DNA from: Streptomyces cupreus
Lineage (GTDB): Bacteria; Actinomycetota; Actinomycetes; Streptomycetales; Streptomycetaceae
Direction of reading: 5' to 3'
Length of the DNA stretch: 64,000 nt
Assembly (NCBI RefSeq): GCF_014257025.1
Contig: NZ_JACMSF010000046.1
Location: 1 to 64,000, forward strand
The notes under the pieces are model-generated. The model had not been told where the DNA came from and made no database searches. It was given only the letters and a program-made list of their open reading frames with translations. This document shows, in pieces, positions 62,535 to 64,000 of this stretch (position 1 is its first letter; every line of letters begins with the position of its first letter). The position numbers were made by a program, and so were the translations under genes.

Positions 62535-62570
62535 GCGCGCGGGGCGACGGCTGAGGGTCGCTCCGCGCGC
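62535..62570 (+). terminator. Hairpin ending the aceA-aceB-dehydrogenase operon
   Basis: Arms 62535-62548 and 62557-62570 pair over 14 bp (one G-U wobble) around an 8-nt loop, 49 nt after the dehydrogenase stop. Confidence 0.65.
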
Positions 62571-62689
62571 TGACGCGTTTTCCGGCCCCCGCGATGCCAC
62601 GAACCGGGCACGTATCTCATCGCGCGGTCCGGCATGTGAACGGCACTGTCCGAAGGCCCGCTCCGGCGCCTAGGGTGGCGCATGCAGCT

Positions 62690-62895
62690 GGTTCGCACTG
62701 CCCGCCAGGCAGGCGCGTCGCAAGAGGGAACCCGGTGGGAATCCGGGACTGCCCCGCAGCGGTGAGCGGGAACGACCGCCGTCAAACGCACTGGACCCGG
62801 CCGGGTCTGGGAAGCGACGGCCAGTAGGTGTACGCCGGGAAACCGGCAGACGTGCCCGCGAGTCCGAAGACCTGCCACTGCCCGCGTGCGATGTC
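62690..62895 (+). promoter_or_regulatory. Cobalamin riboswitch upstream of metE
   Basis: The consensus core is clear: AAGAGGGAACCCGGTGGGAA, TCCGGGACTGCCCCGCAGCG, GTGAGCGGGAACGACCGCCG and, at the 3' end, GCGAGTCCGAAGACCTGCC. It precedes metE by about 160 nt that can hold the expression platform. Logic known for actinomycetes: with B12 present, the B12-independent MetE is switched off in favour of MetH. Confidence 0.93.
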
Positions 62896-63055
62896 CGCGC
62901 GCGGTGATCTCGGTGACCTCGAGGGCGGGTCGGCGTACATATCAGGCGGGCACACGCGACGGCACAGCGACGCGGTCCGCCAGATCTGCCATCCCTTCGC
63001 GCTCTCGACCCGTCCCCCGGGGTCTTTCGGAGACACACTCGCGAAGGAGAGTTCC

Positions 63056-64000
63056 GTGACAATCAAGTCCGCAGCCGCGACAGCCCGGGCCACCGTGTAC
63101 GGCTACCCCCGCCAGGGCCAGAACCGGGAACTGAAGAAGGCCATCGAGGGCTATTGGAAGGGCCGGGTCACCGCCGACGCCCTGCGTCACACCGCGGCCG
63201 GTCTGCGCCGCACCAACTGGCAGCAGCTCGCCGACGCCGGTCTCCACGAGGTGCCCACCGGCGACTTCTCCTACTACGACCACGTCCTGGACACCAGCGT
63301 CATGGTCGGCGCCATCCCCGCTCGCCACCGCGCAGCTGTCCAAGCGGATGCCCTGGACGGCTACTTCGCGATGGCCCGCGGCACCCAGGACGTGGCGCCA
63401 CTGGAGATGACCAAGTGGTTCGACACCAACTACCACTACCTGGTCCCCGAGCTCAGCCCCGACACCGCGTTCAGCGCGGACTCCACCAAGCAGGTGGCCG
63501 AGTTGAAGGAAGCACTCGCACTCGGCCTCACCGCCCGCCCGGTGCTCGTCGGCCCGGTCACCTACCTGCTGCTGGCCAAGCCCGCCCCCGGTATCGCCGC
63601 GGATTTCCAGCCGCTGACCCTGCTGGACCGGCTGCTGCCGGTGTACGCCGAGGTGCTCGCCGACCTGCGGGCCGCCGGCGCCGAGTGGGTACAGCTCGAC
63701 GAGCCGGCCCTGGTCCAGGACCGCACCCCCGCCGAACTGCACGCCGCCGCCCGTGCCTACCGCGAGTTGGGCAGCCTCGCTGACCGGCCGAAGCTGCTGG
63801 TCGCCTCCTACTTCGACCGGCTCGGCGAGGCCCTGCCCGTCCTGGCCAAGGCCCCCGTCGACGGCCTCGCGCTCGACTTCACCGGCCCGGCTGCCGCCAA
63901 CCTCGACGCCCTCGCCTCCGTCGGCGGCCTGCCCGGCAAGCGCCTTGTCGCCGGCGTCGTGGACGGCCGCAACGTGTGGATCAACGACCTGGAGAGGTCG
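63056..64000 (+). CDS. metE: Cobalamin-independent methionine synthase, 5' part
   Basis: Start GTG 63056 has GAAGGAGA upstream; the frame is open to the right window edge, so 315 of about 770 residues are seen. Markers of the N-terminal MetE barrel: TVYGYPRQGQNRELKKAIEG, GDFSYYDHVLDTSVMVGAIP, PLEMTKWFDTNYHYLVPEL and VQLDEPALVQD. Reaction: methyl transfer from 5-methyl-tetrahydrofolate polyglutamate to homocysteine, giving methionine. The zinc site is in the unseen C-terminal part. Controlled by the upstream cobalamin riboswitch. Confidence 0.95.
   Translation, partial: MTIKSAAATARATVYGYPRQGQNRELKKAIEGYWKGRVTADALRHTAAGLRRTNWQQLADAGLHEVPTGDFSYYDHVLDTSVMVGAIPARHRAAVQADALDGYFAMARGTQDVAPLEMTKWFDTNYHYLVPELSPDTAFSADSTKQVAELKEALALGLTARPVLVGPVTYLLLAKPAPGIAADFQPLTLLDRLLPVYAEVLADLRAAGAEWVQLDEPALVQDRTPAELHAAARAYRELGSLADRPKLLVASYFDRLGEALPVLAKAPVDGLALDFTGPAAANLDALASVGGLPGKRLVAGVVDGRNVWINDLERS

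Overview
The window is high-GC actinobacterial DNA with frequent GTG starts, four-base ATGA/GTGA gene overlaps, DmdR/IdeR-type iron boxes and RamB/ScfR-type control of acetate genes. It most resembles a Streptomyces chromosome; species cannot be told from the sequence alone. No rRNA, tRNA, CRISPR array or intact transposase was seen.

Layout. 1-6.0 kb: housekeeping and membrane genes (end of a SulP transporter with STAS domain, a PucR-type regulator, an NfeD/slipin pair, a small DUF3040-like protein, NhaA). 6.1-8.4 kb: decayed DNA (truncated M50 protease, a long nested inverted repeat, a multiply frameshifted DUF3500 gene, a broken ACR3-type permease), then an orphan FetB-like permease. 10.0-40.2 kb: an iron-controlled siderophore locus. 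It holds an ornithine-hydroxamate formyltransferase, an ornithine N5-monooxygenase, two ferric-siderophore binding lipoproteins sharing a nearly identical 638-bp 5' half, a 5183-residue NRPS, an MbtH protein, a heterodimeric ABC exporter, a FecCD-type importer (two permeases plus ATPase), a YtcJ/NfdA-type amidohydrolase and a coupled 76-residue protein. 40.3-42.7 kb: remnants of ornithine-supply genes (NAGS-like acetyltransferase, argB with two 1-nt frameshifts) and of an EntB-type isochorismatase. 42.7-51.8 kb: more iron genes (an FbpABC ferric-iron importer, bacterioferritin, and a second complete siderophore importer). 51.8-56.8 kb: miscellaneous and broken genes, plus cbtBA under a cobalamin riboswitch. 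56.9-62.5 kb: a glyoxylate-shunt cluster (RamB-like regulator divergent from aceA-aceB-hydroxyacyl-CoA dehydrogenase). The window ends in metE behind a second cobalamin riboswitch.

How the genes work together. The monooxygenase and formyltransferase should turn ornithine into N5-hydroxy- and N5-formyl-N5-hydroxyornithine. The NRPS reads C-A-T-C-A-T-E-C-A-T-C-A-T-C with no thioesterase. By eye the A3 specificity code is DMENLGLINK, the code I know for N5-hydroxyornithine in coelichelin synthetase. A1 and A4 have near-identical codes (DVWIIGAVNK and DVFILGAVNK). This predicts fhOrn-X-hOrn-fhOrn released by the terminal C domain, probably as a diketopiperazine, as in erythrochelin and foroxymithine. 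Residue X (D-configured, from the lone E domain) has a code I cannot match to serine, so the product may be a variant. Eight candidate iron boxes sit in front of the biosynthesis, export and uptake units, so synthesis, export and recapture should be induced together under iron starvation.
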